A DNA stretch of 64,000 nt from Ilex aquifolium (GCA_951799425.1 OX637394.1:17355001-17419000); one strand, 5' to 3'; shown: positions 34,001 through 47,200, counted from the first letter of the stretch. Notes: generated from the letters alone by a model not told the origin. Made by a program: numbers and translations.

Positions 34001-36866
34001 TTTTAAATACGAATAATTAAACTTTATCAAAATCAATCAAATTTAAAAATAAGATAATGTTGGATCAAATTACCAACAACAATAAAACCCAAAGCCCAAC
34101 CTAAACACCAAAAGCCCCTTAGAGAGGGGGATCCTATTGTAAATAGCAAAACCAGCACCAAATCAAAGTTTCAACAAAAAAAAAAAAAAAGGGTATTTGA
34201 TATGGGTGAGGTTATTCTCACACTAAAAATATCAATTCTCTCACTCCCATTTTAATATGTAAAAAAAAAATATTTAATAGGTTCAAATTTTAATACATAA
34301 AAAAATAAAATTTAATCAGTTCGAATCGAATTTTAATCAACTCAAATTTGAATATGTAAAAAAAAAATTTAATCAGCTCAAATTTTAACATGTAGAAAAA
34401 TAAATTTTAATCGGATCGGATCGAATTTTATGTAGAAATATTTATTTTGGGTTTATGTAGAGGTAATTTTGATATTTGAGATAATTTATTTTTGTTATAA
34501 ATTATGTTTTAATGGTAAGGGGTGCTAGTAGTGATGTTTAAATATGAATTAAAAAGGGTATTAATGATGTTTTTAATAAAAGAGAGAATAGTTTTAAAGA
34601 TATGATAAAGTAAAAGGGATGTAGGGGCTGAAATTTTCCCTACGAATTTGTCTTTTGAATGACTACATCTAATTTTTCCTCCGAGAGATACAAAAGTACC
34701 CCTTCTACACCACCGCTTCACTGGTCTCACCACCTCTGTCAAAAACAAAACCTTGTCCTTCTCTCTCTGTCTCTCTCCACAAAGCAACCCATTTCAGTTG
34801 AAAATTATCCCTGTGCTATTTGCCATGTACACACAGTGAAATTCAGGGAAAGAAATGGAGGAGCAGCTTAACAGCATTGTCACACACGCACGCAATGAAA
34901 CTAGACCAATCCACCAATTTCAATGAACACCATTTCAAATTCGAACCCATCAGTCCATGTGATTGTTGATGAATACACCAAATTTGATTTAATTTGATGA
35001 ATTTCAATTGGTATGTACTAATTGATTGTTGATAGAATTTCGGGTCACTAATGGATGGAATTTCTTGGATAATTAATGGGTTGTGAATTTCGGAGGGTGG
35101 TTGTGGTTTTCGGTTGTGGTGCTAGTTGTAGGGTGTATGAAGGGTTTCATATGTGGGAAGGATATTTACAGGGTGTTCGAGGAGGGGTGCTTAGGGGCTA
35201 GCGTGGCTCAGTCAGAGGATGAGTTAGGGGCAGTTACAGTTGTGGCGCTCTTCGGCAGAAAACAGCGATGGTGAGGGTGTTCAATAACAGCGGTGGTGGT
35301 TGGGGGGGGGGGGGGGGGGGGGGGGGGGGTGGTGTCTCTTGTTTTGTTGTTTAGGGATGATAGGGAGGAGTCATGGGACAGAATGTGTGGGAGTTTGCTG
35401 TCAACCCAAGATATGAAATTTTTAATCCGAACTCAACCCGAATAATTCTAGTTCGAGATCAGCACGTGATAAAAATTTTGAACTCGAGTTACATAATTGG
35501 TTGGGGGCTATTTCCACCCCCACAAATCTCCATTGTACACCTCTTTAGTGAAAGAAGTCATCGTAAGAAAAAAAATAATGAAAGAAGACAATTAGTTTGA
35601 ATGCATAAATATATTTACGACACAAAAAAAAAAAAGAACCAAGTAAAACTGAAGAAAAAAAACCAAAAGCGAAACAAGTATAAAAAAAAGCAAGCATACC
35701 GAAACAAGAAAAAAGAAAAGAATAAAACAAGGAAAAAACAGAAAGAAAGAGGCAAATCAAAATAAGAAGGACAAAAACCAAGCAAATATTAAAGGAACAA
35801 GTAAAACTACAAGACACAAAATTGAATATGAGAAAAAAAAAAAAACATCAAGCATAGACACAAAATCGAACAAAAAAAAATGACAAGCATATATACAAAA
35901 CCTTAACAAGATAAAAAAGAACAAATAATGTATGCTTGACAAAGAAATAAAAAATACCGAAAATAATGAAAATTCATATAACAAACATTAAATCAAGCAT
36001 AGAATTAAATTGAGAAGTAATACTAACATGTATTTTACTGGAAAAAATCATATTGAAAAAGTGTTTTTGTAAGTGCATGAAATGAGATAGAGAATGAAAC
36101 TCTAATTATGACAAAATATAAAGTGAAGTTACTTATTACGAGTGTGTATGTAACATGAGGTGGACTTAGTTGCTAATGGAGTGGGTATAGAAGGGGTGGA
36201 CTTAGTAGTTTGATAATGAGAAATTAAATATGATAGGAATGGAGATTTGTGGGGTGAGAATAGCTCCTCCCTACATAATTTGAGTTGTAATTTAGGTTGA
36301 ATCGAGTTTTTTATTCATCATAATCAAATTGAACAAAAAATAAGGGTAGGAATGGATAAAAAATGTGTCGCAGATGCCCTAACATTATATGTGTGTGTAA
36401 TTTTATTTTATTTTTTGAAATTTTGAGTTGAATCAGATTTCATAAATTTGGATTTGAATTCGGGTTGAAGTCGTCCAACCCAAAACTCCAACTAGAGTAT
36501 TGCTCAAATTTAATTCGGATTCAAATTTTTTTGCCCAAATCTAATCTGAATATTAAAAATTTCAACTCAGATACTAAAAAATTCGAGTTGGGATGATGTT
36601 AGCCCACTCCAGTTGTATAAAGGAGCGCAGTGTTATTTCTTATAGATGAAGGGTCTCACTGTTATTTGACCAAACTTCAGGGTCACGTGGATGTAATTTA
36701 GCCAAAAAAAAAAAACACAAAAATGTGGTGATGTCCAATGGCTGCTGTAGTTTAGTGCTTATCAAATCTCCGTAGCAAATCACTCGACTAAGGCAATAAA
36801 TTTCGAAAGCCTCTCCCTTCCCAGTTTAATTAATTCCCAGAGAGATAAGTGGGAGAGAGATCTCCC
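31071..36866. other. long intergenic spacer upstream of the F-box gene
   Basis: AT-rich, no gene supported. Noted: TTTA repeats at 32005-32030; a poly-G run of 28 at 35302-35329; an A-rich, pyrimidine-poor block at 35560-36010 with recurring CAAGCAT words; a CT-rich stretch at 34755-34780. The 63-codon frame at 35083-35274 has a hydrophobic start but no recognisable family. The last 250 bases should contain the F-box promoter and 5' UTR. Confidence 0.5.
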
Positions 36867-38153
36867 ATGTCAGAGAGCTGTAACTCTCGCCACTTCTCGT
36901 GGCTCATGAAATCTTGTTTCCCAAACCCACAACACCCACATGACAACCTCCACCACCCTTGTCCCATTTCCACCACCACCACCACCACTTTCCTCCACCA
37001 CCAAACCACCACCATCTTCTCCCTCCCCGACGACCTCCTCCTTGAATGCCTCTCCAGAGTCGCCCACTCCTCTCTCCCCTCCATCTCCCTCGTCTGCCGT
37101 CGCTGGTCCCACCTCTTGGACTCCTCCGCCTTCTACAACCTCCGTCACCGCCACGGCCATCTCCGCCTCACCGTCTTCGCCGTCTCCATCGTCGATTCAT
37201 GCCTCTACACCGCCAGTCACCGCTTTGGCTACGATACTTCTTGGAAAACCGCTTCTTTCCTCCCTAACGACGTCGTTTCCCCAGGATGTTTCCTCTCTCT
37301 GTTCTCCCACGCGCGCTTGGCACCGATTGGGCGGTCAATTTATATCATTGGCCGGACCGGCATGCTCCAATGCGACACGTGGACCGGAACAGTCACCCAG
37401 AAACAAGCAATGCTCATCCAAAGAAAGAAATTCGCCACCGCCGTTGTCGCCGGAAAAATCTACATTGCTGGCGGCGCCGCCAGATCCGCGGAGTTGGAGG
37501 AGTATGACCCTGACAGTAATACATGGCGCGTAGTGGCACACGCGGCGAGGAAGCGATATGGGTGCATTGGCGCATCCGTGGACGGAGTGTTTTATGTAAT
37601 TGGGGGTCTTAAAATAGGCGCGTCGGAGAGTAATAGTGTTCCACGGTCTTCCACTCTTGCCGCCGGAGCTGAAGCGCATGTTTACGCAAGCTCAATGGAT
37701 TTGTATGATGTGGCGGCGCGTGTGTGGCTAAAGAGCCGCTCGGTGCCCGGTGGTGGTTGTGTGGTGGCGGCGTGTGCAGCAGAAGGGCATGTTTATGTGC
37801 TAACAAGCCACGCAGTGGAGCTGTCGTTCTGGAAATTCAACGGGTCAAGGCAATGCAACGGCGGCGGCGGTGGGGGGTTTGGAGAGTGGTGTAGGTTGAA
37901 GAGTCCGCCACTACCGGCGCAAGTTAGATTGGACAGCACGGTGAGGTTTAGCTGTGTTGGAGTTGGGGATAAGGTGGCTTTGATACAAGTGATGGGTTGT
38001 ATTGATGATTTGTTGAGGAGGAGTGGGAGGAGTGTTAGAGGGTTGAGAGAAGGGTTGGTTTTGGTTTACGATTCTGCCGCCGGAGAGTGGAGCAGAGGGG
38101 TGGATCTGCCGGAGGGAGTTCGACGCGCCACCTGCGTGTGTATTGAGTGTTAA
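36867..38153 (+). CDS. F-box/kelch-repeat protein (At5g26960-like)
   Basis: Single exon, 428 residues. The frame is open from 36849 but begins there with GTG; the first ATG is at 36867 and gives MSESCNSRHFSWLMKSC, the conserved N-terminus of this family, so it is taken as the start. The F-box is at about 51-92 (IFSLPDDLLLECLSR, LVCRRWSHLL). Kelch-type segments run from about 187 to 290 (FATAVVAGKIYIAGG, YDPDSNTWRVV, YGCIGASVDGVFYVIGG, SSMDLYDVAARVW), followed by a well-conserved C-terminal half with SVPGGGCVVAACAA and LKSPPLPAQVRLDSTVRFSC. Such proteins are expected to bind a SKP1-like partner through the F-box and a substrate through the kelch part, in an SCF ubiquitin ligase; the substrate cannot be read from sequence. 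The 5' part is C-rich with a CCA repeat (Thr/Pro/His-rich residues 22-50), clearly higher in GC than its surroundings. No defect seen. Confidence 0.92.
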   Translation: MSESCNSRHFSWLMKSCFPNPQHPHDNLHHPCPISTTTTTTFLHHQTTTIFSLPDDLLLECLSRVAHSSLPSISLVCRRWSHLLDSSAFYNLRHRHGHLRLTVFAVSIVDSCLYTASHRFGYDTSWKTASFLPNDVVSPGCFLSLFSHARLAPIGRSIYIIGRTGMLQCDTWTGTVTQKQAMLIQRKKFATAVVAGKIYIAGGAARSAELEEYDPDSNTWRVVAHAARKRYGCIGASVDGVFYVIGGLKIGASESNSVPRSSTLAAGAEAHVYASSMDLYDVAARVWLKSRSVPGGGCVVAACAAEGHVYVLTSHAVELSFWKFNGSRQCNGGGGGGFGEWCRLKSPPLPAQVRLDSTVRFSCVGVGDKVALIQVMGCIDDLLRRSGRSVRGLREGLVLVYDSAAGEWSRGVDLPEGVRRATCVCIEC

Positions 38154-39523
38154 TTGGATTTGGGGGGTGCTAATTTGCGCCGATGTGGGGCAGTGTGCTC
38201 ACGGGTATTGGTTGTTTGACCGTTTGTGCTTTTGGAAATTGGGTTAACAATTTTATTGCTTAAATATATTATCACCGTTACATTAGCAATGAATATTATT
38301 TATAATTTAGGCGTCAAATAATATATTATTTATTTATTATTACGATCAAGCAGGAAATAAATCAAAAAAAAAATTATATACAAGAGGTGTCAATTTTATC
38401 CACGAACTTGACCTAACATAAAATTAAAAAATGATCAAATTAATTGACATGTAAAATAAATAGGTCAAGTTAGACACGAATAACACAATTAAAGAATAAT
38501 TTTTTTTTTATTTTTTTTAAATAGTATTATATGAGTTATTATAGAATTAAATAATTTTTTATTCACGTGAAAATAACACGACACAATTGACACCCTTATA
38601 TATAATTCCACCACGAGAGATCAAAAAAAAGAAAAAAACTTATACATAAAACTGAAAGAAGAGATGGTAATTCAAATATGACAAGAATTGACCCTCTGAT
38701 TTTCTAGTGGGAGTGTCAAATATTATAAGTGCACTTTTAGATGATTCTTAGAATAATACATGATTGAATATAATCTAGGCTTAATTCATGATCTATATTA
38801 TTAATAAATAATAGAGAAGGATTTGGTATCTTAAATTAGATTCTGACCCAAAAAAAATAGGTAGATCAACACTTCAATTAACTTTATTTTTCATTGATGA
38901 CTAACACTTGTTTCAAAAATACATTGCACACTCATTAATTTACAGATATTTTACATGTACCCCAAAAACAATTATTAAGAAAATAATTGAAATGGGAGAG
39001 CAGTCAAAGTATAATTATAATTGTGGGTTGAGAAGAGATAGAAGAGACATTAGAGGCGTAGATGTAGGGGGGAATGGATTGGAAGTTTGTGCTAAATAAA
39101 CTATTTGTTGGATATGGAATGGGTCCCTGCTTAACTATTTCCCTTCTTAATTATTGGACACTAATAAGATATAATAAAAACAAGTATTTCTTCATTGGAT
39201 GCATTCCAGCTAATCGTTCATTGGCTTCTTTGGATAGTATGAATGTCTTCTCTATCTGACTACTGACTACTGACTACTGACTACTCTAATTCATCCTTCT
39301 TCTTAATGGACAGCCGTCTCAACTGCTTTTATTATTATTATTACTTCTAAATGTTCTAAATAATCTTATACAATTTAAATACAATTCAAAAAATTATAAC
39401 TCAAATGTCTATCATCTTTATAATGAGCGGAGGTCTCATCAATTTTTTCAGTGGGACTAAATCATTTAAAAAAATGATATGAAATTTGGATTTTAACTTT
39501 TTGACTTGTGTAACATATCATTA
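38154..39523. other. intergenic, downstream of the F-box gene
   Basis: AT-rich; presumably the F-box 3' UTR in the first 200-300 bases. A GACTACT tandem repeat lies at 39259-39284. No other feature seen. Confidence 0.5.
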
Positions 39524-39698
39524 ATGCTATTGAGACATAATTGAGAGACATAATTTATGGACATAATGAGTTGTCACCTGACAGGGAAATATATTTAATG
39601 ATGGGTCCCATTGTAGCATTAAATGAATTCATTATCATTTCATTTGTGACAACTCATTGTCCATAAATTATGTTAATAAATTATGTCCCAATAGCATT
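39524..39698. mobile_element. MITE, 175 bp
   Basis: Imperfect inverted repeats of about 60 bp: AATGCTATTGAGACATAATT at the left, and the right end reads AATGCTATTGGGACATAATT on minus. Both are followed inward by ACATAATTTATGGACA and a GAGTTGTCAC box. No convincing target duplication. Confidence 0.7.
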
Positions 39699-39922
39699 GC
39701 TCGTAACATATTCTTTTCTAAGTATTACTTAAATTCAAAATGTGTGAGATCATCTCTAAATTATAAACAATCAAACTAAGAATTATAATTTTTCTAACTA
39801 ACTTCAAAATAAGATGACTCCAACATGACTACCTCAAAGTTCTAGAGAGTAGAGATAATTGACTCGGGTGGGAATATGTGTTTAATGGGCCTTGGGATGG
39901 TGATATAAAAATACGTTATTAA

Positions 39923-40513
39923 TTGGGTTTAACTGTTTTTTATCCCTTAGGTTTCGGCTAAAATCATCTTACCTATTTATTGTTTAAAATTATGTACATT
40001 ATTCCCTTATAGTTATGTACCAAAGTAAAGTAATTGACGTCATTAACGGAATTAAAAACTTACCATAATACATACGTTTTAAAATCAGACTTTTTGTTTG
40101 ATTTACTCTTGACCATAAAACTAATGGAACATGACAACAAACCATTACATTTTAATCAAACATGTCGAGTCTCTTTTTCTCTCAAGTGAGACGTTGATCC
40201 AAAGCCAAAAATCACTTATGTTTTTCTTAAATGTTTTTTGATCTGTAACTGATCCCTACCTATTTGGGTATTATACCATATATTATAAATGGTATTTTAT
40301 GCACTTAGACAATGTTTCAGAGGGAAATAATGGAAACAAAACCCATAACATGTTTTGGACGTGTGGAACACACTCTCCGTTAACTTGAATGATAAAAGTA
40401 ACAATTTGACTTTAGTACATAACTACAAGGGATAATGTGCATAACTTTAAACATCAAATAGATAAAATGCTTCTAGCCGAAATTACATGAAGATAAAAAA
40501 ACAATTAACCCCT
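39923..40513. mobile_element. long-TIR non-autonomous DNA element
   Basis: The left end (TTGGGTTTAACTGTTTTTTA, ...TTTCGGCTAAAATCAT...) is repeated inverted at the right end for about 100 bp (AATTTCGGCTAGAAGCAT on minus). Centre non-coding. Target duplication not resolved. Confidence 0.6.
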
Positions 40514-40554
40514 ATTCATAATTGTTAGTTAAGCATAAAGGTTCAAACCGAAAA

Positions 40555-43500
40555 TGTCACACTCCTGCCCCGGATCAAGTAGGATGGGCGGCGGACCGAC
40601 CACCAAGGCCTTAATCAATCAATCATGTGCATAATAAATGCAAAATACAGCGGAAGACAAAAAATAAAATAATCCATTCCACCGACCTATTGAATACCAA
40701 AATGAATAAACTAAACATCACCAACATTATTACTAAATCCAGTGCCGGCCCAACCTTTAGGCTAGTTAGGCCATTGCCTAGGGCCCTCAAATTGAAAAAA
40801 ATATTTAGAGCCCCAAAATAAAATAAACAATGATATACAATTAAAATTTTAGAATATAATTTAAATACTCAATGTATTTTAATCATTGAATTAATAGTGA
40901 GTGTTAACTTTAAACAAAATTCACTATTTATATAATGTATTTGGTCCTCAAATTAAGTGCAACTAGTATTATAGTAAAATGTCTAGAACCTCTTTCAAAA
41001 AAATTTAAGGCCCTAAAGTTCAATTTATTTTGTAATCTCACCCGATCTTTATATTATATATATTCTCACTTTGCAGTCTTATTATAAAAAATGTCTATCG
41101 TATAATAGGTACATACAATAATTTTACATTTGTATAAATTAAATTTGAGGTCATTTTTTAATAATTTTGTTTACAATACATAAGATGACTATAAATAGAG
41201 TGAGTAGAAATAATGCACTAGTTATCTTTTTTATTTAAAAATAACTCTTTTTCTTTATGATATCTAACAAGTGGGGATAAGCCGTGCCTTCAAGCACATT
41301 GCAGCATAAGTGAGAAATGATAGATTTAGGGGGGGAAATTCAATTTGAATGGATTTGAGAGAGATGTTGGTGGTCATTGGATAAGTCTATTTGACACCGT
41401 CAGATAGGCTTTTTGAAGCCTGCCTTTTTTATATTATAGAAGTCTCATTTATTCTAGGACTACTCAACTTGTATAAATTCCTATTTTTATATACATTTAG
41501 AAAAAAAAAATTATTTTACTAGTCAAACTAATTTTCAATTATGTTTCTCTTTTATCTTAAACAAATAGTATGTATCATTGTATTTGATCTCCGTATTTGA
41601 CTTCGATTAATACAATTTTTATTTATAAAATTTAAATTTAAAATTTAATTAGTATGTTATATCTCAAAAGGCAAAACAAAGAATTTGTAAATAAACATAT
41701 TTTATTAAGTATTAATATTACTATTATTACTGAATAAATATTTATAGGGCCTCATATAACATTTTCATCTAGGGTCCCAAATTAGGTTGGGCCGCCTCTA
41801 ACTAAACCCAAGTAAAACAATAACCAAACCCTATGGTTCACTACTCCAAACATAAGCAACATTGTTCCTAAAATAATTAAATATTTGTCTTAAAATTATA
41901 AAAGACATTTATTCTTGAAGAACTACAATAAAATAAATCTTCAATTCCTCTAATCCCTTATCTATCTGTGGACTTACTCTTCACTATGATTCTCACCTGA
42001 AAAATATTAAATGTTTGTATGAGTACAACTGCCCGTGAATAGCAACCACTTCTAATAAGGTGTGAAAATAAGTCCCACATTTTATATATAAAAATAAACT
42101 TGATACATATATAAGTACAACAAATTGTATCTCAACCCCTCTTACATAATCATTTAAACAAAATGATCGCATGATTACAAATAACTTTATAAATGAAAAA
42201 ACATTTATAACCCAAAACACTCACTCATTTTTATAAATAATTTTATAAATGAAAAGACATTTATAACTCAAAACACACACACACACTCATTCAGTCTCAA
42301 GTACATTTGTCATATCGTGTTTGTTACCACTAGTCTGGTAACTGGCCCCGTTTCTTGTCACTACTAGTTTGGTAACTGACCATGTCTCTTGCCATGACTA
42401 ACCTGATGACTAGCTCCTATGTGCACATCCCTATACCAATCACATCGGTATACTTTCAATCTCGTTACCATTTAGACCTGGTAACCCAGTATCCGTCTCA
42501 TAAAACATGATTTCAACACACACAAAAACTGTTGTTTTAGTCCCAATGCACACAAAATTTCTCTTTCATCACCAAAGCATATTTAAGCAATGATATAAAA
42601 TCATCCCACAAGTTTTTAAAATCACATGTACCACCATTTATAATTGCAAAACATTTAATTGCAACCCCAAATATCAACACATATATCATATATACGAAAT
42701 ATCCACCCACAAGTTTAATATAGAAAATCATCTCAAAAGAAGTAGTAAACTACTCACTTTGATTCCCGAACTCTAATTCAAAACCCTTTCTTCCAACTTC
42801 AATACAATCACCACCTAGATCAAAATAGCATGTATCGATTAATTCCTATTCTTAATTTCGCGATTCTATATTTAATTTTCATACTCCTTACCCATTGGTA
42901 TATACTTTATATATCCTTTACATAGAAATAACATTTTTAATGTGAGCAAATAGGGTATGGAAGTAATCTGGACTGTTTAGAAAAAGTTTCTAAAGTTTTA
43001 GAGTCAAAGTGTAATTTCTTTAAAAAACCAATTTTCTATTTTCGGGGCTGCCATAAATTTCCAGAATTCTATTCTTGCAACTTACCAAGTAAAAATGTGA
43101 TTAAAATTAAATTTTAAAGAATATAGGAGTCAAGGTAAAGTTCCTTGAAGTCAAAGGGGTAGATTATGTAATTTCAGGACTTTAGCTTCATCAACCAACA
43201 AAATCTTCCAAGTTGTATGTTCTGTAAGTTCAAAATCAAATCCCTTTTTTTTTTCTTTTTTTTTTCCTCAACACATCGATTAAACTCAATCAATTCCAAA
43301 TAACTACAAACTTAAAATTCAACCTAATAACCTCAATAATCAACAAGTTACCATGAAGCCCATATATATATATATACAATAATATTATATATATATATAT
43401 ATACACACACTAACATTATAAACTCTACACCATCTAATTGAATAAAAATATAAAACTCATAAGAGAAGTAATTAATTCATACCTTTAATGGATTTAACCC
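40555..43500. mobile_element. probable gypsy-type LTR remnant
   Basis: Begins TGTCACACTCCTGCCCCGGA, a start typical of long plant gypsy LTRs, and at 42310-42480 has imperfect repeats built on GTTACCACTAGTCTGGTAAC. It is interrupted by the element at 40741-41800. No coding domain and no clear right end, so extent and identity are tentative. Confidence 0.4.
40741..41800. mobile_element. non-autonomous TIR transposon with 9-bp duplication
   Basis: The left end AGTGCCGGCCCAACC pairs with the right end GGTTGGGCCGCCTCTA (inverted match 12 of 14). Flanks are ACTAAATCC (40732-40740) and ACTAAACCC (41801-41809), one mismatch in 9. No transposase. Duplication length fits MULE or hAT (8-9 bp). A small Helitron-like insert may lie within at 41264-41440 (5' TCTATAATATAAAAAAGGC on minus; 3' hairpin with TTAG instead of CTAG). 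Confidence 0.65.
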
Positions 43501-43733
43501 TTTTTTTTCGTCATTCCTTTTCTTTCGTTATTATTATTATTATTATTTTGTTCTCTAGATAGGTGCCTCCACAAGTCTTCTTCCCAAAAGATCCTATCAA
43601 ACCTAAATATATCTATATATATATAAACAAAGGGTTTGACCTATCGAACAATACTACCATATTTAAAGTACCTGAGAATAGTCCTAATAAGTTTCTCTAG
43701 GACTAAACTTTTATTATAGACACATTAGTCTTC

Positions 43734-43738
<5 letters not shown>

Positions 43739-43802
<64 letters not shown>

Positions 43803-43812
43803 ATATATATAT
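43739..43812. repeat. (TA)n microsatellite
   Basis: About 60 bp of pure TA with a short interrupted continuation. A TTA run lies at 43528-43546 and smaller TA runs at 43360-43400. Confidence 0.95.
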
Positions 43813-44255
43813 AATTACTCCTAAGTAGCCAATACACCAAAATAAAATATTTTTTGTATGAATTATTACAAAAAACTCCTAAAGAACTTTTAGGATAAAA
43901 ACATTGTACCATTTTTGTATTAAGATTTGAATTATCAGTAAAAAATATCAAGCGGGACTAATCAAATTCAAATTTACATCAAAATTCACCGGCAAACATA
44001 TCTGCATGACCAAGAGGACATTAGTTTTCAAATAATAGTTAATCTCTAAACGCGAGGATTCGAACCCTCGACTTGTGGAGAACTCTTATGATACGAAGGT
44101 CCGTCCCCACTACCATTTCAGAAATGTCCTCAAAGAGGAGAGAGAAGGTCACGCACGCTTTTTCTCCAACATGAAAGCATTACCATTTCCATAAACCCCC
44201 GAAAACCCAGTTTAGTATTGCCCCCCCCCCCTTCTTCCTCCTTCTCTCTCTCTCC
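43813..44255. promoter_or_regulatory. upstream region of the eIF2B gamma gene
   Basis: Contains the presumed promoter and a pyrimidine-rich leader (poly-C at about 44221-44230, CT-rich to 44254) immediately before the start codon, typical of translation-machinery genes. No core element is assigned. Confidence 0.4.
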
Positions 44256-47200
44256 ATGGGAATGGATTTTCAGGTGGTGGTTCTAGCAGGCGGCACTTCA
44301 AAGAAGCTGCTCCCTCTCGTCTCCAAGGTTCCTCTATCCCACCTTTCTTTCTGTCTTTAATTAATCAATCAATCATGTAAATCAACTATTTTCTTCTCGA
44401 AATTGTGTTTATGTCTGTGTTTGTGAGTGTGTGTGTGTGTGTGTTTGTGCAGGGTTAAAAAATATGGTAATATTTGGGTATTAATTAGTGAAAACAACGC
44501 AGGAGGTGCCGAAAGCGCTACTTCCTGTGGCGAACCGACCAGTTCTGTCTTATGTACTGGAGCTTTTGGAACAAAGTAATCTCAAGGATCTCATTGTCGT
44601 AAGTTTCTTTCTGTCTGCTGATCCTAATTTCTCATTCTTTCTTTGGACTCGGACATTTTTCTTTACTGAATTCTAGATCACACACTATCAATCTGATTCT
44701 TGTATTTAATTGGGTTCAGTGTCAATACACGTTGAATTGAGAGAATCTGCTAGTAGACAGGATCTTAGTCCATTTTTATGCCTTGCTTGAATGCTAGCTA
44801 GTGAAAATTTGGTTTCTATGGAAATTAGGGTTGTTGATTTATTTGGTATGGTTGTTTGTTTAGGTAGTTGAAGGGGAAGATGCAGCTCTTCTTGTCGGGG
44901 GTTGGATTTCAAGCGCTTATGATGATCGCCTACATGTAGAGGTAACTGCAGATTCGTCTCGAATCTCTATAATTGGGTTCTATTTAGAATGAAATGAAAA
45001 GCGTCACTACTTATAATTTTGGAGGATGGCAAATAAAATAGTGATTTTTTAACCTTTTAGCTCTTTTGCCATTAATTTGTGGAATAGGCGTGATGTAGTG
45101 GTGCTTGAGGACGTATGGCACTTTTTGACACATGTTAACAAAACTCGAGTCTGACATGAAGTTAGCTCTTAGCAGCTTTGGGTGCGGGCTAATTGAATAT
45201 GATGGATCTAAGGGGACGGTCATGGGTGATTGCTCCACCTTCCCATAAATATATAAAAAATCCCTCGTGTTAACTAGGATTAAAATTAGCGATAATTTGC
45301 CTTGAATTGCAAAGGTTGCTGTCCTTTCATAATTCTCTAGATACGTCCCAGTCTCCCAGATAGGATCCTAAATGAGTTGACACAAATAATTCGTTTGTTG
45401 AACTTTTTTGTTCGGTTTTTTAACATATGTTTGACACATTTATGATGTGAACACGAATATGACACGTGAGACCCTGAATGTGAAACTGAATCGTCTCAAC
45501 ATCACTAGTTTTTCTTTCTTTTATCTGTTAAGTATCTTTAAAGCATTTACGTTGTAACCATCTGCCGTGGGTGTCTTACTACTTGCCGTCTCTGTAGTGA
45601 TTTTATTTTCTTTTTTTTTAAAAAAAGAAAACGCAAATACAGTGTCCATGTAGTTCTGTATCTGATCAGGACCTATGAACTAATTATTTTGTATCCACAC
45701 CAGTACTGTGTGGGAATAAAATCTAAACTGCCAACTTCTTTTCCACAACAATTGTGGAGCATTATCCTTTTGGGTGTGCTGGCAGATCAAATTGTTTAAA
45801 TTAACAAAAATGAATACCAGAACTGAGAATTATTGTACTGTAAATTAGTCTCATTTTAGCAGTTGTTAATTTAATTAATAAGAATCGTTTGAGATATTGA
45901 GAAAATATTGTCGTAAATGCTTGATGTTTTGGTATTTGGATAATATAGATGAGTAGCTTTGTTAGCATGGAACATCTTGTGGGCTTGTGTTTAATAGCCT
46001 TATTTCAGTAATCTTAAATAAATGGAACCAAATTTTTTTCTCTAGGAATTTTTTTGGTTTAATTGAAAAGTAGGTCTAGGAAGTTGAACTCTTTTGTTTT
46101 AAATTTCTCATTAGTATGCTAGTGAAATTGCTTGAGAGGACACCCGATGCTTTCTTGTGAGTAGCACCATAAAAGCTTTTTTTTTTTCTTTGCAAGTTCT
46201 TTTTTTATGGTAAGTTATGCAGATTCAATCCTATTAAGTTGACTTTGATTTATTTTACTTTTATGTATTGAGAAGCCATTTCTTAGAGGTAGCAACACAT
46301 GCCTTATAACTCTAATGACATTGCTTGCAAATTTACTTAGAGAGGAGCTAGATCCACTTCTTCAGTTGCTTATCTGTGCCATGTTTTTGTTTGTGCAAAC
46401 CCTTGTTCCACATCATATATAAAAGATTGGTGTGCGTTAAGACCACCTTTTTATGCAGGTAGCTGCAGTATCTGAGGATGTTGGGACCGCCGGTGCTCTT
46501 CGGGCCATTGCACACCACCTGACTGCAAATGACATCTTGGTTGGAATTCTCATCTGTTGTCACATTTGAGTTTGGAAAAATTGGTCCACTAGGGTATCTA
46601 ATGTTCTGTGCTACTGCAGGTTGTGAGTGGTGATCTCGTTTGTGATGTCCCCCCTGGGGCAGTGGCAGCTGCTCATAGACGACATGATGCGGTAGTAACT
46701 GCAATGCTTTGCTCTGCTCCTATCAGTGGGCCATCCGAGTCAGGTTCCTCTAGTGGAAAAGACAAAGCTAAGAAACCAGGACGCCACAATGTTATAGGAC
46801 TGGACCCCACAAAGCAGTTTCTGTTGCATATAGCAGCTGGTTAGATCTTTGTGGATATGTATGTGTCTGGGATCTGATTTGAAAAGATAACTTACTCTGT
46901 ATTTTGTGTGACTCGGGACAGGAGCTGAAGTTGAGAAAGATATTAGAATTCAGAAGAGCATCCTGCGAGCAGTAGGTGAGGTAAATGATTGCCTCAACCA
47001 GTCTACCTCCTTACTTATCTGAAAAGCTTCTCCTCTATGGGAGACCAATGTTCACAAAGACAATATTCTTCATTTCTTGGTTTTTGTTAGTATTGTTGTT
47101 ATTATTATTATGGCAAACTTCATTTTATGCCCATTGTGGTTAGATTTTAGAACCCTCTGCACATTAACACCTCGTCTTTAAAAATAACCGCCTAAACCCC

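Noticed and set aside
35083-35274. 63-codon frame with a hydrophobic N-terminus resembling a secreted peptide
   Set aside because: Isolated in repeat-rich spacer beside a poly-G run; no recognisable mature peptide or family.
36870-37806. Several open frames overlapping the F-box gene
   Set aside because: Shadows caused by the C-rich, CCA-rich 5' part of the real gene; only the kelch frame has family motifs.
44049-44085. tRNA-like GGTTCGAATCC box on the minus strand
   Set aside because: Only a B-box-like word; no A-box or cloverleaf could be built, so neither a tRNA nor a SINE is called.
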